Below, piece by piece: positions 23,950-33,008 of a DNA stretch of 64,000 nt. Made by a program: the position numbers and the translations under genes. The stretch comes from S015-6 sp964479535 (GTDB lineage: Bacteria > Desulfobacterota > DSWW01). Position 1 is the first letter of the stretch. Every line of letters starts with the position of its first letter. The notes under the pieces are model-generated. The model did no database searches, was not told where the DNA came from, and saw only the letters and a program-made list of their open reading frames with translations. Where the stretch lies: the NCBI GenBank assembly GCA_964479535.1, contig CAYZMM010000002.1, positions 186,001 through 250,000 on the forward strand. The letters are read 5' to 3'.

Positions 23950-25068
23950 TCAAGGGGCGGGATCGGTGCTGAAGGTGCGGACCTCTTCGGCGATGCGCCG
24001 GTGTGGATCGCAGCCGATTCGCCGGAGGAGGGCGCGTCGGGCGGACCGGCTCGGGATTCGATGGCGCAGTCGTCTCTTCAGCCGGCCGACCCTCTGGAGA
24101 GAGCGGCTCGCGCGGCCGAAAGAGATCTCGCCCCTCAGAAGCGACCGGTACAGCGTTTCGATGCAGCCGGGAAGGCGGGAGGGGCTGTGGCACAGCATCA
24201 GGAGATCGGCGCCCGCGAGGAAGGCGCGCAGGGAGGCCTCCTCGGGCCCGTAGCGCTCCGTGACGGCCCCCATTTCCAGGTCGTCCGTAACAATGAGCCC
24301 CTGGAAGCCGATGTGGCCCCGCAGGGCCCCCCGGAGGATCCTCCGGCTGAACGTGGCAGGTCGATCCGGGTCGAGGGCGGGGTATCGGACATGGGCGGTC
24401 ATGACGAGCTCGAGGGGATTCCTCCTGTCTCTCGTAAGGGCTCGATAGGGCGACATCTCCACGGATGAAAGCCTCCCCGCATCCAGGGAAACGGAGGGAA
24501 GGGTCTCGTGGGAGTCGAGGTCCGTGTCGCCGTGTCCGGGGAAATGCTTGCCGCAGCCTACGATCCCGTGGGCCCGGAAGCCCAGCAGAACGGACCGGGC
24601 CAGATCTGTCACCGAGACAGGGTCCGAACCGAAGGATCGGTCTCCGATGACCGGATTCCTCGGGTTGGTGTCGAGGTCCAGGACCGGTGCGAAGTTGCAG
24701 TGGATGCCCACGGCGGCGAGTTCAGCCGCGATGACCCCTGCGGCCGAGTAGGCAAGCGCATCCAGGCCCGCCTTTCCGATCGCCCGGGCTTCGGGAAAGA
24801 ACGTGAAGTCGGACGGCAGTCTCCAAACCCTGCCTCCCTCCTGGTCGATGCAGACAAGGGTCGGTGGGGAGCCGTCCCCCTCCTGGAGGTCGCTCGTCAG
24901 GCGATCGATCTGTTCAGGGTCCGCCAGGTTTCTCTTGAAGAGGATGACACCGCCGGGCGGGTAGTGGAGGAAGAGGTCGCGGTGGTCCCGGCTCAGCACC
25001 GTTCCATCGAAGCCGACGATGAAGAGCTGTCCCAGGGCCTTCTTCAGATCCTTGATACGTCTTGCCAA
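23950..25068 (-). CDS. nagZ: Beta-N-acetylhexosaminidase, GH3 family
   Basis: A 372-residue cytoplasmic glycosidase. It has the NagZ opening GQLFIVGFDGTVLS, the (KR)-H-FPGHGDTDLDSH motif whose Asp-His pair is the general acid/base of GH3 NagZ enzymes, and the catalytic nucleophile region VTDDLEMGAV. It releases GlcNAc from 1,6-anhydro-muropeptides during cell-wall recycling. The neighbouring transpeptidase gene gives a cell-wall context. Start at 25068 agrees with the family. Confidence 0.92.
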   Translation of the reverse strand: MARRIKDLKKALGQLFIVGFDGTVLSRDHRDLFLHYPPGGVILFKRNLADPEQIDRLTSDLQEGDGSPPTLVCIDQEGGRVWRLPSDFTFFPEARAIGKAGLDALAYSAAGVIAAELAAVGIHCNFAPVLDLDTNPRNPVIGDRSFGSDPVSVTDLARSVLLGFRAHGIVGCGKHFPGHGDTDLDSHETLPSVSLDAGRLSSVEMSPYRALTRDRRNPLELVMTAHVRYPALDPDRPATFSRRILRGALRGHIGFQGLIVTDDLEMGAVTERYGPEEASLRAFLAGADLLMLCHSPSRLPGCIETLYRSLLRGEISFGRASRSLQRVGRLKRRLRHRIPSRSARRALLRRIGCDPHRRIAEEVRTFSTDPAP

Positions 25069-25081
25069 GGGTCGGCTCTCC

Positions 25082-25264
25082 CTACGTGCCGCCTTCCTCG
25101 ACGGTCTTCACGAACAGGATGAACGCCATGGAGGGCCTCCGGGCGCTCTCTCTGACGACGAACTGCATGCCGTCGTAACGCCACCCCTCGGCGGTCCAGC
25201 GGTTCAGGATCTCCTCCAGGCTGTCTTCCGTCACGTCCGATGTCTCGACCACTTTGTACTGCAT
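25082..25264 (-). CDS. DUF4177-like small protein (60 aa)
   Basis: A 60-residue protein starting MQYKVVETSDV with LEEILNRWTAEGWRYDGMQFV in the middle. The beta-alpha-beta pattern (YKVVE, then a helix ending in a Gly-Trp, then a strand) is that of the DUF4177 family, found as small stand-alone proteins with no known role. It lies 13 bases upstream of nagZ and 78 bases after hemB, on the same strand. Confidence 0.75.
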   Translation of the reverse strand: MQYKVVETSDVTEDSLEEILNRWTAEGWRYDGMQFVVRESARRPSMAFILFVKTVEEGGT

Positions 25265-25342
25265 GGCGGGCCCCCTCTGCCGGGCTTTCCGGGTCCGTAT
25301 CAGGGTAGGGACCTGACCCCTGAACCCCGACCCCTGAGCCCT

Positions 25343-26335
25343 CTACCTCGTCTCGCATCTCTCCTTCAGCGCACCGGCCATTTGCTTCGCGAAATACGTG
25401 ATGATCAGATCCGCGCCGGCCCGCCGGATGCTCATGAGGATCTCCGGCACGATCCGTTCTTCGTCGATCCACCCTCTGGCCGCAGCCGCCTTGACCATGG
25501 CGTACTCCCCGCTCACGTTGTAGGCGGCCAGGGGATGAAGGAACAGGTCTCGCGCCTCCCGGAGTACATCCAGATACGCGAGAGCCGGTTTGACCATAAC
25601 GATGTCGGCTCCCTCTTCGATGTCCATCTCGATCTCCCGCATCGCCTCCCTGCGGTTGGCCGGATCCATCTGGTAGGAGCGCCGATCCCCGAAGGCGGGC
25701 GTGCTTTCCGCAGCCTCGCGGAAGGGGCCGTAGAAGGCGGAGGCGAACTTGGCCGCGTAGCTCATGATCGGCACGTGGAGGAATCCGCCTTCGTCCAGGG
25801 CGTTTCGGATCGATCCCACCCTGCCGTCCATCATGTCGGAGGGGGCCACCATGTCCGCTCCCGCTTCCGCATGGGACACGGCCATCCTGTCCAGCAGATC
25901 GAGGGTTGCGTCGTTGTCGACCTCCTCGCCGTCCAGCACCCCGCAGTGTCCGTGAGACGTGTACTCACAGAGACATACGTCGGTGATCACGACCAGCTCC
26001 GGTGCCTCCTTCTTGATCCGTCGGATCGCCTCCTGGACCACTCCCTTTTCGTCGAATGCAGCCGAGCCTGTGGGATCCTTCTGCTCGGGAATCCCGAAGA
26101 GGATGACCGATCGGAGGCCCAGCGAAGTGATCTCGGCGATCTCCCCCTGGAGGCGGTCCGGGGAGAAACGGGAGATGCCCGGCATGGAGGAGATCTCCTG
26201 GACGACGCCTCGCCCTTCCTGGACGAAGAGAGGGCAGATGAGTGAAGAAGGGTGAAGTCGCGTCTCCTGCGTCATCCCGCGGAGAATCCCCGTCCTTCGC
26301 AACCGTCGCATGCGTTCCGTAGGGTAGGGCATCAA
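25343..26335 (-). CDS. hemB: Delta-aminolevulinic acid dehydratase (porphobilinogen synthase)
   Basis: Condenses two 5-aminolevulinates to porphobilinogen. The 330-residue protein has the zinc-cysteine segment VCLCEYTSHGHCGVLDG, the first Schiff-base Lys in SYAAKFASAFYGPFREA, RRSYQMDPANRREAMRE, and the second active-site Lys in VMVKPALAYLD. The three-Cys site indicates a zinc-type enzyme. It is the last gene of the minus-strand heme operon, 34 bases after hemD. Confidence 0.97.
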   Translation of the reverse strand: MMPYPTERMRRLRRTGILRGMTQETRLHPSSLICPLFVQEGRGVVQEISSMPGISRFSPDRLQGEIAEITSLGLRSVILFGIPEQKDPTGSAAFDEKGVVQEAIRRIKKEAPELVVITDVCLCEYTSHGHCGVLDGEEVDNDATLDLLDRMAVSHAEAGADMVAPSDMMDGRVGSIRNALDEGGFLHVPIMSYAAKFASAFYGPFREAAESTPAFGDRRSYQMDPANRREAMREIEMDIEEGADIVMVKPALAYLDVLREARDLFLHPLAAYNVSGEYAMVKAAAARGWIDEERIVPEILMSIRRAGADLIITYFAKQMAGALKERCETR

Positions 26336-26369
26336 AACCTCCCAATCTCCGACCCGCGTCCAGCCGGAT

Positions 26370-27161
26370 TCAAGCCTCGCCCCGGGCGTGCGCTTCGATC
26401 GCCTCCACGAGGCCCGGAATCGTAGCAGAACGGGCCGTCACGATGCAATCGAATCCCGCATCCCGCGCCGTCGAGGCCGTGATCTCCCCTATGCATGCCG
26501 CCGTGATCCCGTGCCAGTCGCCTCCCGGAGGTGCGGGACCCGCCAGCGACGTGAAGGCGCTTACCGTGGAGCTGCTCGTGAAAGCGAGGTAATCCAGCCT
26601 CTCCCGGGTCAATATCTCCCGGAGCAGGCCCGCGTTTTCATCCGCCCTGCGTGTTTCGTAGACCACCGCCAGGTCGACCTTCGCCCCTCTCTCCTCCAGG
26701 AACCTCGGGAGCCACTCCCGGGCCCTCCTGGCCCTGGGGAAGAGGAACCGCTTTCCCTGAACCGTCTCCTGCTCCAGCAGGGAACCGAGTCCCTCTGCCT
26801 GATACGCTTCCGGCAGGGGCTCGACGCGAACCCCCCGGGAGGCCAGGGCTTCGGCCGTTGCAGGGCCCACCGCGTAGGTTCGGATCCCCCTGGCATGGGC
26901 TGCCGGAACCCCCCGGGCCTCCATTCTCGAGAAGAAGAACGCCACGGCATTCACGCTCGTGAACAGCAGGCCGTCGTAATCGGACAGGCGTTGCAGACAG
27001 CGGTCCACCGGGGTCCAGTCGGCGGGGGGGGAGAAGGCGATCAAGGGACACACCACGGTTCTGGCGTCCCGTTCCTGCAGAGCCCTGGACAGCCCCCCTG
27101 CCTGGGACACCTCCCGTGTGACCAGAACGGTCTTGCCCCTGAGCGGCTTCTTCCCGGGCAC
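26370..27161 (-). CDS. hemD: Uroporphyrinogen-III synthase
   Basis: Closes and inverts ring D of hydroxymethylbilane. HemD sequences are poorly conserved; the call rests on the two-domain Rossmann-like pattern, LFTSVNAVAFFFSRM (about 62-76), YAVGPATAEAL (about 92-102), YLAFTSSSTVSAF (about 190-202), and ACIGEITASTA with the TA-R pattern near the C-terminus, plus its position 1 base after hemC and before hemB. At 263 residues it has the usual length. No methyltransferase fusion is seen. Confidence 0.93.
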   Translation of the reverse strand: MPGKKPLRGKTVLVTREVSQAGGLSRALQERDARTVVCPLIAFSPPADWTPVDRCLQRLSDYDGLLFTSVNAVAFFFSRMEARGVPAAHARGIRTYAVGPATAEALASRGVRVEPLPEAYQAEGLGSLLEQETVQGKRFLFPRARRAREWLPRFLEERGAKVDLAVVYETRRADENAGLLREILTRERLDYLAFTSSSTVSAFTSLAGPAPPGGDWHGITAACIGEITASTARDAGFDCIVTARSATIPGLVEAIEAHARGEA

Positions 27162-27162
27162 C

Positions 27163-28104
27163 TCATTCCTCCGGTCCGGTTCGAGCGACCTCGTCCAGGA
27201 TCGCCCGGCCCCCCGCCTGCAGAACCTGTTCGGCCAGGTCTCTGCCGAGGGAGGGTGCTTCCTCCGGTGTTCCGCGACAGCTCTTGCGAATGCAGACCGA
27301 GCCGTCGAGGCTGGCCACCAGACCGACGAGGGTCAGGGACCCGTTCGACAGCACTCCGTGACAGGCCACCGGAACGTGGCATCCTCCCTCCATGGTTTCC
27401 AGGAAGGCCCGCTCACCGGCGACTCTTGCGGCGGTCGGTGTGTCGTGGATCGGTCGAAGCATCTCGAGCACGGCCCCGTCGTCCTCCCGGATCTCGATGG
27501 CCAGTGCCCCCTGGCCGATGGCAGGCAGACAGATCCCCGGGTCGAGCACCTGGCTGACCCGGTGGTCCAGTTCCAGTCGCTTCAGGCCCGCCAGGGCCAG
27601 GACGATCGCATCGAATCGTCCCTCCTCCAGCCTGCGAAGACGGGTCTCCACGTTTCCCCTCGCCGGGGCGGTCGTCAGGTCCTTCCGATGAAAACGAAGT
27701 TGAGAGGCCCGCCTCAGGCTGCTCGTGCCGATGCAGGCCCCGGCAGGCAGTTCGGCCAGGCCCAGGTCCGGGTTCCGGCAAACGAGCGCGTCTCTCGGGT
27801 CCTCCCGGGCCGGGATCGCTCCCAGGACGAGCCCCGGGGGGAGTCCGGAGGGAAGGTCCTTCATGCTGTGCACCGCCAGGTCGACCTCTTTACGGAGCAG
27901 GGCGTCCTCGATGGCCTTGACGAACAGACCCTTCCCGCCGAAGCGGGCGAGGTTCACGTCAAGGATTCTGTCGCCCTCGGTGACGATGCGCTTCAGGGAG
28001 CATCGCAGGCCGGGATGATGTCTCTCGAGGAGGGCCTTGACGTGCTCCGCCTGCCACAAGGCGAGTGGGCTGCGGCGCGTTCCGATGCGCAGTGTCTTCG
28101 CCAT
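27163..28104 (-). CDS. hemC: Hydroxymethylbilane synthase (porphobilinogen deaminase)
   Basis: Polymerises four porphobilinogens on a dipyrromethane cofactor. Family motifs in order: RIGTRRSPLALWQAEHV at the N-terminus, HSMKDLPSGLPPGL with active-site residues, ACIGTSSLRRASQL, and EGGCHVPVACHG, whose Cys attaches the cofactor. Length 313 is normal. It follows hemA by 3 bases and precedes hemD. Confidence 0.97.
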   Translation of the reverse strand: MAKTLRIGTRRSPLALWQAEHVKALLERHHPGLRCSLKRIVTEGDRILDVNLARFGGKGLFVKAIEDALLRKEVDLAVHSMKDLPSGLPPGLVLGAIPAREDPRDALVCRNPDLGLAELPAGACIGTSSLRRASQLRFHRKDLTTAPARGNVETRLRRLEEGRFDAIVLALAGLKRLELDHRVSQVLDPGICLPAIGQGALAIEIREDDGAVLEMLRPIHDTPTAARVAGERAFLETMEGGCHVPVACHGVLSNGSLTLVGLVASLDGSVCIRKSCRGTPEEAPSLGRDLAEQVLQAGGRAILDEVARTGPEE

Positions 28105-28107
28105 TTC

Positions 28108-29388
28108 CTATCCCTTCTTCGACCCGAGAGCGAAGAGCTTCCTCACCGCCTCCACCAGTCCCCCGGTGTCCCCCTTCGCTTCCGCCTTCTTCAGCGTAGA
28201 AACGGGATCGTGCAGAATCTTGTTCACGATGGCCTGGCTCATCGCCTCGATCGCCTTTCGGTCCTTTTCCGACACGGGGTTCTGGAGAAGTGAGAGGGCC
28301 TTCTCCACCTCGCCCTGTCGTATCTTCTCCGCCCGCTCACGCAGCGAAACGATGGTAGGAACCAGATTCAGATTGCTGATCCACGCAAGGAAGGCCCGGA
28401 CCTCTTCCTGAACGATCGACTCGGCATGCCGAAGCTCCTTCTTCCGTTCTTCCAGGTTCGCCTGCAGGACGCTCTGAAGATCGTCGATGTCGTAGAGATA
28501 GACGTTGTCGATCGTGTTCACCGCCGGGTCGATGTTGCGCGGCACGGCGATGTCGATGATGAAAACCGGTTTGTGTCTCCTCGTCCGCATCGCCTCCCGG
28601 ACCTGGTCGGCCCGGAGGATGTAGTCGGGAGAAGCCGTGGAACAGAGAAGAATGTCGATCTGCGACAGAGAACCAGGAATCGCGTTCAGGGAAATCGCCT
28701 CTCCCTCGAAGGTCGCGGCCAGCCGCTGGGCGTGCTCCAGGGTCCGGCTGGCCACGAGGATGCGGGCGATCCCGTTGCCCGCCAGGTGGCGGGCCGCGAG
28801 TTCCGCCATCTCGCCCGCGCCGGCGAGAAGGGCCTGCCGCTCGCTCAGGTCGCCGAAGATCTTCTTGGCGAGCTCCACGGCCACGTAGCTGACCGATACG
28901 GCACGGGACGCCAGTTCGGTCTCGGTGCGCACGCGCTTCGAGACGTGGAAGCACTTGTGGCAGAGCCGGTTCAGGATGGTGCCGACAGCCTTCTGGTGCA
29001 CCGCCTTCCGGTAAGCCTCCTTGACCTGTCCCGTAATCTGGGGCTCCCCGATCACCATCGAGTCCATACCGGACGCGACCCTGAACAGATGGGTGATCGC
29101 CTTGTGGTACCCGTATTGATAATGAAACCGCCGCCAGTCGTCTTCCTCGAGGCCGAACCGCTCCTCGAAGTATGCCCGAACCATCCGGTCCACCTGATCC
29201 GACTTCTCCTCCGTGACGAGATAGAGCTCCACGCGGTTGCAGGTCGACAGAACCAGCGCCTCCTGGACAGGGGGCCTCTCCTTGAGCCAACGGAGGGTCT
29301 CTTCGAGGGCGTCCCCGGTGAGGGCGAGCCTCTCCCGGATCGCCACCGGCGCGGTTTCGTGGTTCAACCCGATGCAGAGAATCTCCAT
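28108..29388 (-). CDS. hemA: Glutamyl-tRNA reductase
   Basis: First committed enzyme of C5 tetrapyrrole synthesis: reduces glutamyl-tRNA to glutamate-1-semialdehyde with NADPH. The start MEILCIGLNHETAPVAIRE is the family N-terminus; the catalytic Cys is residue 50 in LSTCNRVELY; GEPQITGQVKEA and the LLAGAGEMAELAARHL Rossmann loop follow; the C-terminal helical dimerisation domain ends the 426-residue protein. The open frame runs upstream into the hemX region, but ATG 29388 is clearly right. It shows that the organism uses the C5 route rather than ALA synthase. Confidence 0.96.
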   Translation of the reverse strand: MEILCIGLNHETAPVAIRERLALTGDALEETLRWLKERPPVQEALVLSTCNRVELYLVTEEKSDQVDRMVRAYFEERFGLEEDDWRRFHYQYGYHKAITHLFRVASGMDSMVIGEPQITGQVKEAYRKAVHQKAVGTILNRLCHKCFHVSKRVRTETELASRAVSVSYVAVELAKKIFGDLSERQALLAGAGEMAELAARHLAGNGIARILVASRTLEHAQRLAATFEGEAISLNAIPGSLSQIDILLCSTASPDYILRADQVREAMRTRRHKPVFIIDIAVPRNIDPAVNTIDNVYLYDIDDLQSVLQANLEERKKELRHAESIVQEEVRAFLAWISNLNLVPTIVSLRERAEKIRQGEVEKALSLLQNPVSEKDRKAIEAMSQAIVNKILHDPVSTLKKAEAKGDTGGLVEAVRKLFALGSKKG

Positions 29389-29423
29389 GATGCTTCCAAG
29401 CCCCCTCGACCGCCCGAAGAAGG

Positions 29424-30224
29424 CTACTGCTGGAAATGCGAGAGTTGAAGGAAGGTGATGAGGATCACCAGGAACCCGATGACGTTCATCCACGCGATCC
29501 GGCGCCCTCTCCAGCCGGCGATGAGCCTTCCGTGCAACAGGCCCGCATAGAGGAACCAGATCAGCAGGCTCGCTGTCTGCCTGCCGTCCTGCCAGTCGAT
29601 GTAACCTCCCTGAATGGATTTCAGCCAGATGGACCCCGTCAGGATCCCGATGGTCAAGAGGGGAAACCCGATGCTGATACAACGGTAGCTCAACCTGTCC
29701 AGCACCTCGAGCGAGGGCAGACGGTAGTAGAGCGGGCCGATCTTCTTCTTCTTCAGGATCGTGTCCTGGATGATGTACATGGCCGCAAAACAGGCCGAGA
29801 CCCCGAGCAGGGCATCCCCCAGAAAAGCGAACCAGACATGGGCCGGCAGCCAGTGGCTGTCCAGCAGACGGTCGAGGGGGAGGATCTCCTTGGACCGAAA
29901 GCTGGCGAGGAGCAGCAGGCCCAGCGCCAGGGGGGACACGAAGGCGCCGAGAACAGGCAGGGTATTGCGGATCTGGACGGCCAGGTACACGGCGACCAGC
30001 AGCCAGGAGAAGACGATCAGCGACTCGAAACGGTTCGTCACGGGCGTATACCCGGCTTCTGCATACCGGACCAGAATGCTGGCCGTGTGAAAGAGGAACC
30101 CGAGGATCAGGAGCACACGAGAGGTCATCCAGACGGGTTTCTTCGCCCAGACGATGTAGGCGAGGTACCCGACGGTTGCAACTGAGTAGAACAGGAGTGT
30201 AAGGTAAAAGAGCTGGACGTTCAT
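29424..30224 (-). CDS. hemX: HemX/CcsA-like cytochrome c assembly membrane protein
   Basis: A 266-residue protein with about eight membrane spans. TPVTNRFESLIVFSW and HWLPAHVWFAFLGDALLGVSA contain the conserved outward-facing residues and histidine typical of the CcsA/CcmC/HemX family, and IDWQDGRQTASLLIW resembles the family's WDPRQT segment. HemX proteins upstream of hemA modulate glutamyl-tRNA reductase levels in some bacteria; CcsA homologs carry heme for cytochrome c assembly. It is first in the hemX-A-C-D-B operon, which favours the HemX role. Confidence 0.8.
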   Translation of the reverse strand: MNVQLFYLTLLFYSVATVGYLAYIVWAKKPVWMTSRVLLILGFLFHTASILVRYAEAGYTPVTNRFESLIVFSWLLVAVYLAVQIRNTLPVLGAFVSPLALGLLLLASFRSKEILPLDRLLDSHWLPAHVWFAFLGDALLGVSACFAAMYIIQDTILKKKKIGPLYYRLPSLEVLDRLSYRCISIGFPLLTIGILTGSIWLKSIQGGYIDWQDGRQTASLLIWFLYAGLLHGRLIAGWRGRRIAWMNVIGFLVILITFLQLSHFQQ

Positions 30225-30306
30225 AGGTCGGCCCTGTAAGGTTTTGCGAGACAGGAGGGCGGGTTGAAAAAGCCAGCAACTTCGGACGCTTTTCCTCTCT
30301 CACCCT

Positions 30307-30335
30307 ACTTTATCCTCTCGACCGCTTTCTTGCAA
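30307..30335 (-). promoter_or_regulatory. Candidate promoter of the hemX-A-C-D-B operon
   Basis: On the minus strand TTGCAA (30330-30335), 17-base spacer, TAAAGT (30307-30312); both boxes match 4 of 6. It lies about 85 bases before hemX in the divergent gap. Moderate support only. Confidence 0.3.
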
Positions 30336-30439
30336 GGAGGGGCCATCGCGTTCCGGATCCCGAGGGTCGTTGACTTCGGGCTCGCCCACGCATACCTTCG
30401 CAGGGTAAGAGCCAACCGCCATAGAGGTGAGCGACCGCC

Positions 30440-32050
30440 TTGTCCTTCGAACTCCGCTTCCGCGGGCGTGACCGCACGCCTGCCCGACCCCGAAATCCGC
30501 GACGTTGCAGGGGCCCTGCGTTCTTTGGTCTGCCGGTCCTCCCGTTCCTGATCCTTGTGGGCCTGTGCGGATGCGAAGAGGAGGACCTGCTCGGCCGAGG
30601 CATCCTGGTGGTAGGGCTCGAGGCAAATCCGACCCATCTCGACCCCCGGCTCTCGACCGATGCCGCTTCCTCGCGCATCAATGAGCTCCTCTACAGCCGT
30701 CTGTTCCGAAAGAACGAGGCGGGGGAGCCGGTCGAGGACCTGGTGGAGGAATGGGTGCGGATCGACGCGACGAACTACCGGTTCCGCATCCGAGAGGACG
30801 TCCGGTTCCACGATGGACGCCCGCTGGATGCGCGCGACGTGCGCTACAGCTTCGAGAGCACGATGGACCCGGCCCTGGGCTCGCCTCTGCGAGGTTCCTA
30901 CCAGATGATCGAGTCGATCGAGTGCCCGGATCCACACACGCTTCTGTTCCGTCTCCGCGAGCCGTACGCATCGCTGCTCGTCAATCTGGACCTCGGCATT
31001 CTGCCCCGGCCGAGAGGGGAGGGCGATGACGGGCGGAGCCGGGAGGGGCACATCGGAAGCGGACCTTTCCGATTCGTTTCCTGGACCCAGAACCACGAGA
31101 TCCGGCTCGAGGCGAACCCGGGATACTTCGGCGGCCCTGCCCGGCTCAGGGAAGTTCGCTTCAGGATCGTTCCGGACGACACCGTTCGTATCCTGGAGCT
31201 CCGAAAGGGAACGATCCACCTCCTTCAGAACGACATCGAGCCGGAGGTCCTGCGCAGCCTGGAGCAGGATGCCCGTTTCATTTTCCAGAAGCGGCAGGGA
31301 ACCAACTACTCGTACCTGGGATTGCATCTCAAGGATCCGATCCTCGGTGATCTCAGGGTGAGGCGGGCGATCGCCCACGCCATCGACCGAAGGGCGATCA
31401 TCGAACATCTCATCGGCGGCCTTGCGGTGCCGGCGAAAGGCGTGCTTTCTCCTCTGAACTGGGCTTACGAGCCGGCGGTGGAGGTGTACGGATACGATCC
31501 GGAAGAGGCCAGGCGGCTCCTCGACGAAGCGGGGTACAGAGACCCGGACGGCCCCGGGCCTTCGAAGCGGTTCAGCCTTTCCTACAAGACCTCTCAGAAC
31601 GAGTTGAGGCGCAGGATCGGCGAGGCGATCCAAGGGTTCCTGGGAGAGGTCGGGATCGACGTGAAGATGCGCTCCTATGAATGGGGCACCTTCTTCTCCG
31701 ACATCCGCAAGGGGAACTTCCAGATCTACACGCTGACCTGGGTGGGGATCACGGACCCTGATATCTACTACTATCTCTTCCATTCGAAGAGCATCCCCCC
31801 GAACGGCGCGAATCGGGGGTACTACCTGAATCCGGACATGGACCGTCTGATCGAGCGGGGCCGGGTTCTGCAGGACCGGGAGAAACGCAGGGAGGTCTAC
31901 AGCCGGATCCAGAAGATCGCGGCCAGAGACCTGCCTTACGTGAGCCTCTGGAACGAGGTGAACGTGGTCGTCATGGACCGGAGGGTTCGCGGTTTCGTCC
32001 TCAGGCCGGACGGCGACTTCCTCTCCCTCAAGGACGTGTGGATCGAATAA
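30440..32050 (+). CDS. ABC transporter substrate-binding lipoprotein, family 5 (peptide/nickel type)
   Basis: A 536-residue extracytoplasmic solute-binding protein. The N-terminal hydrophobic stretch ends in LVGLCGC, a lipobox-like site. The mature protein shows SBP_bac_5 features: TNYRFRIREDVRFHDGRPLDARDVRYSFE (the classic FHDG signature, here split across residues about 110-140), VRRAIAHAIDRRAII and GVLSPLNWAYEP. The start codon is TTG at 30440 with GAGGTGAG about 7 bases before it. Permease genes follow directly. The ligand is presumably a peptide or similar small molecule. Confidence 0.88.
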   Translation: MSFELRFRGRDRTPARPRNPRRCRGPAFFGLPVLPFLILVGLCGCEEEDLLGRGILVVGLEANPTHLDPRLSTDAASSRINELLYSRLFRKNEAGEPVEDLVEEWVRIDATNYRFRIREDVRFHDGRPLDARDVRYSFESTMDPALGSPLRGSYQMIESIECPDPHTLLFRLREPYASLLVNLDLGILPRPRGEGDDGRSREGHIGSGPFRFVSWTQNHEIRLEANPGYFGGPARLREVRFRIVPDDTVRILELRKGTIHLLQNDIEPEVLRSLEQDARFIFQKRQGTNYSYLGLHLKDPILGDLRVRRAIAHAIDRRAIIEHLIGGLAVPAKGVLSPLNWAYEPAVEVYGYDPEEARRLLDEAGYRDPDGPGPSKRFSLSYKTSQNELRRRIGEAIQGFLGEVGIDVKMRSYEWGTFFSDIRKGNFQIYTLTWVGITDPDIYYYLFHSKSIPPNGANRGYYLNPDMDRLIERGRVLQDREKRREVYSRIQKIAARDLPYVSLWNEVNVVVMDRRVRGFVLRPDGDFLSLKDVWIE

Positions 32051-32075
32051 CGAACATCGGCAGAAGAGGCTCCAG

Positions 32076-33008
32076 ATGCGCTTCTATCTCCTCCGCAGGC
32101 TCCTGCTCGCCCTGCCGGTCGTTCTGGGTGTGGCGACCCTGGTCTTTCTTCTGATCCACATGATTCCCGGGGATCCGGTGGAAATCATGCTGGGGGAGAC
32201 GGCACGCACTGCGGATCGGGAAGCCCTCCGGGAGGCGCTCGGCCTGGACCGGCCCATTCACGTGCAGTACGCGTCCTTCCTCTCGGGGCTCTGCAGCGGG
32301 GATCTGGGCGTCTCCCTTCAACAGCGAAGGCCCGTGACCGCTCTGATAAGGGAGCACTATCCGGCGACCCTTCAGCTGACCTTTGCGGCCATGCTGATTT
32401 CCCTGCTCATCGCGCTCCCCGCCGGCATTCTGAGCGGCATCCGGCAGTACTCGTTCTGGGACCACTCGACCATGTTCATGGCCCTGCTGGGCGTTTCCAT
32501 GCCGAATTTCTGGCTCGGACCGCTGCTGATCTGGCTCTTCTCCATTCAACTCGGGTGGCTGCCCGTGTCGGGAAAGGGGGGGCTTTCACACATCCTGCTG
32601 CCCGCCCTCACACTGGGGGCGTCCATGGCGGCGATCGTTGCTCGAATGACCCGATCGTCGGTCCTGGAGGTTCTTCGGGCAGACTACGTGATGACTGCGC
32701 GCGCGAAGGGGCTGTCCGAGAAGAGGATCATCCTGAAACACGTGCTGCGAAACGCGATGATTCCCGTCCTGACGGTGGTGGGGCTGCAGTTCGGTGCCCT
32801 CCTGGCAGGGGCCATCATCACCGAGACGATCTTCTCCTGGCCCGGGCTCGGCACGCTCACGGTCAAGGCGATCCAAACCCGAGACTACCCGCTGGTCCAG
32901 GGTTGCGTCCTGGTCATTGCCCTGAGCTACGTGCTCGTCAATCTTCTCACCGACCTCCTTTACGGAGTCATCGACCCGAGGATCCGGTATGAGGCGGTTC
33001 ATCGCTAG
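32076..33008 (+). CDS. ABC transporter permease, DppB/OppB type
   Basis: A 310-residue inner-membrane permease with six spans. The N-terminus MRFYLLRRLLLALPVVLGVA and the HMIPGDPVEIMLG block are standard for DppB-type subunits, and the cytoplasmic EAA loop is DYVMTARAKGLSEKRII. It forms the translocation pore with the next gene, whose start overlaps this stop by 20 bases. Confidence 0.93.
   Translation: MRFYLLRRLLLALPVVLGVATLVFLLIHMIPGDPVEIMLGETARTADREALREALGLDRPIHVQYASFLSGLCSGDLGVSLQQRRPVTALIREHYPATLQLTFAAMLISLLIALPAGILSGIRQYSFWDHSTMFMALLGVSMPNFWLGPLLIWLFSIQLGWLPVSGKGGLSHILLPALTLGASMAAIVARMTRSSVLEVLRADYVMTARAKGLSEKRIILKHVLRNAMIPVLTVVGLQFGALLAGAIITETIFSWPGLGTLTVKAIQTRDYPLVQGCVLVIALSYVLVNLLTDLLYGVIDPRIRYEAVHR

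Noticed and set aside
29389..30303. Long frame upstream of hemA on the minus strand
   Set aside because: It overlaps hemX in another frame; the hemA N-terminal family sequence starts at 29388.
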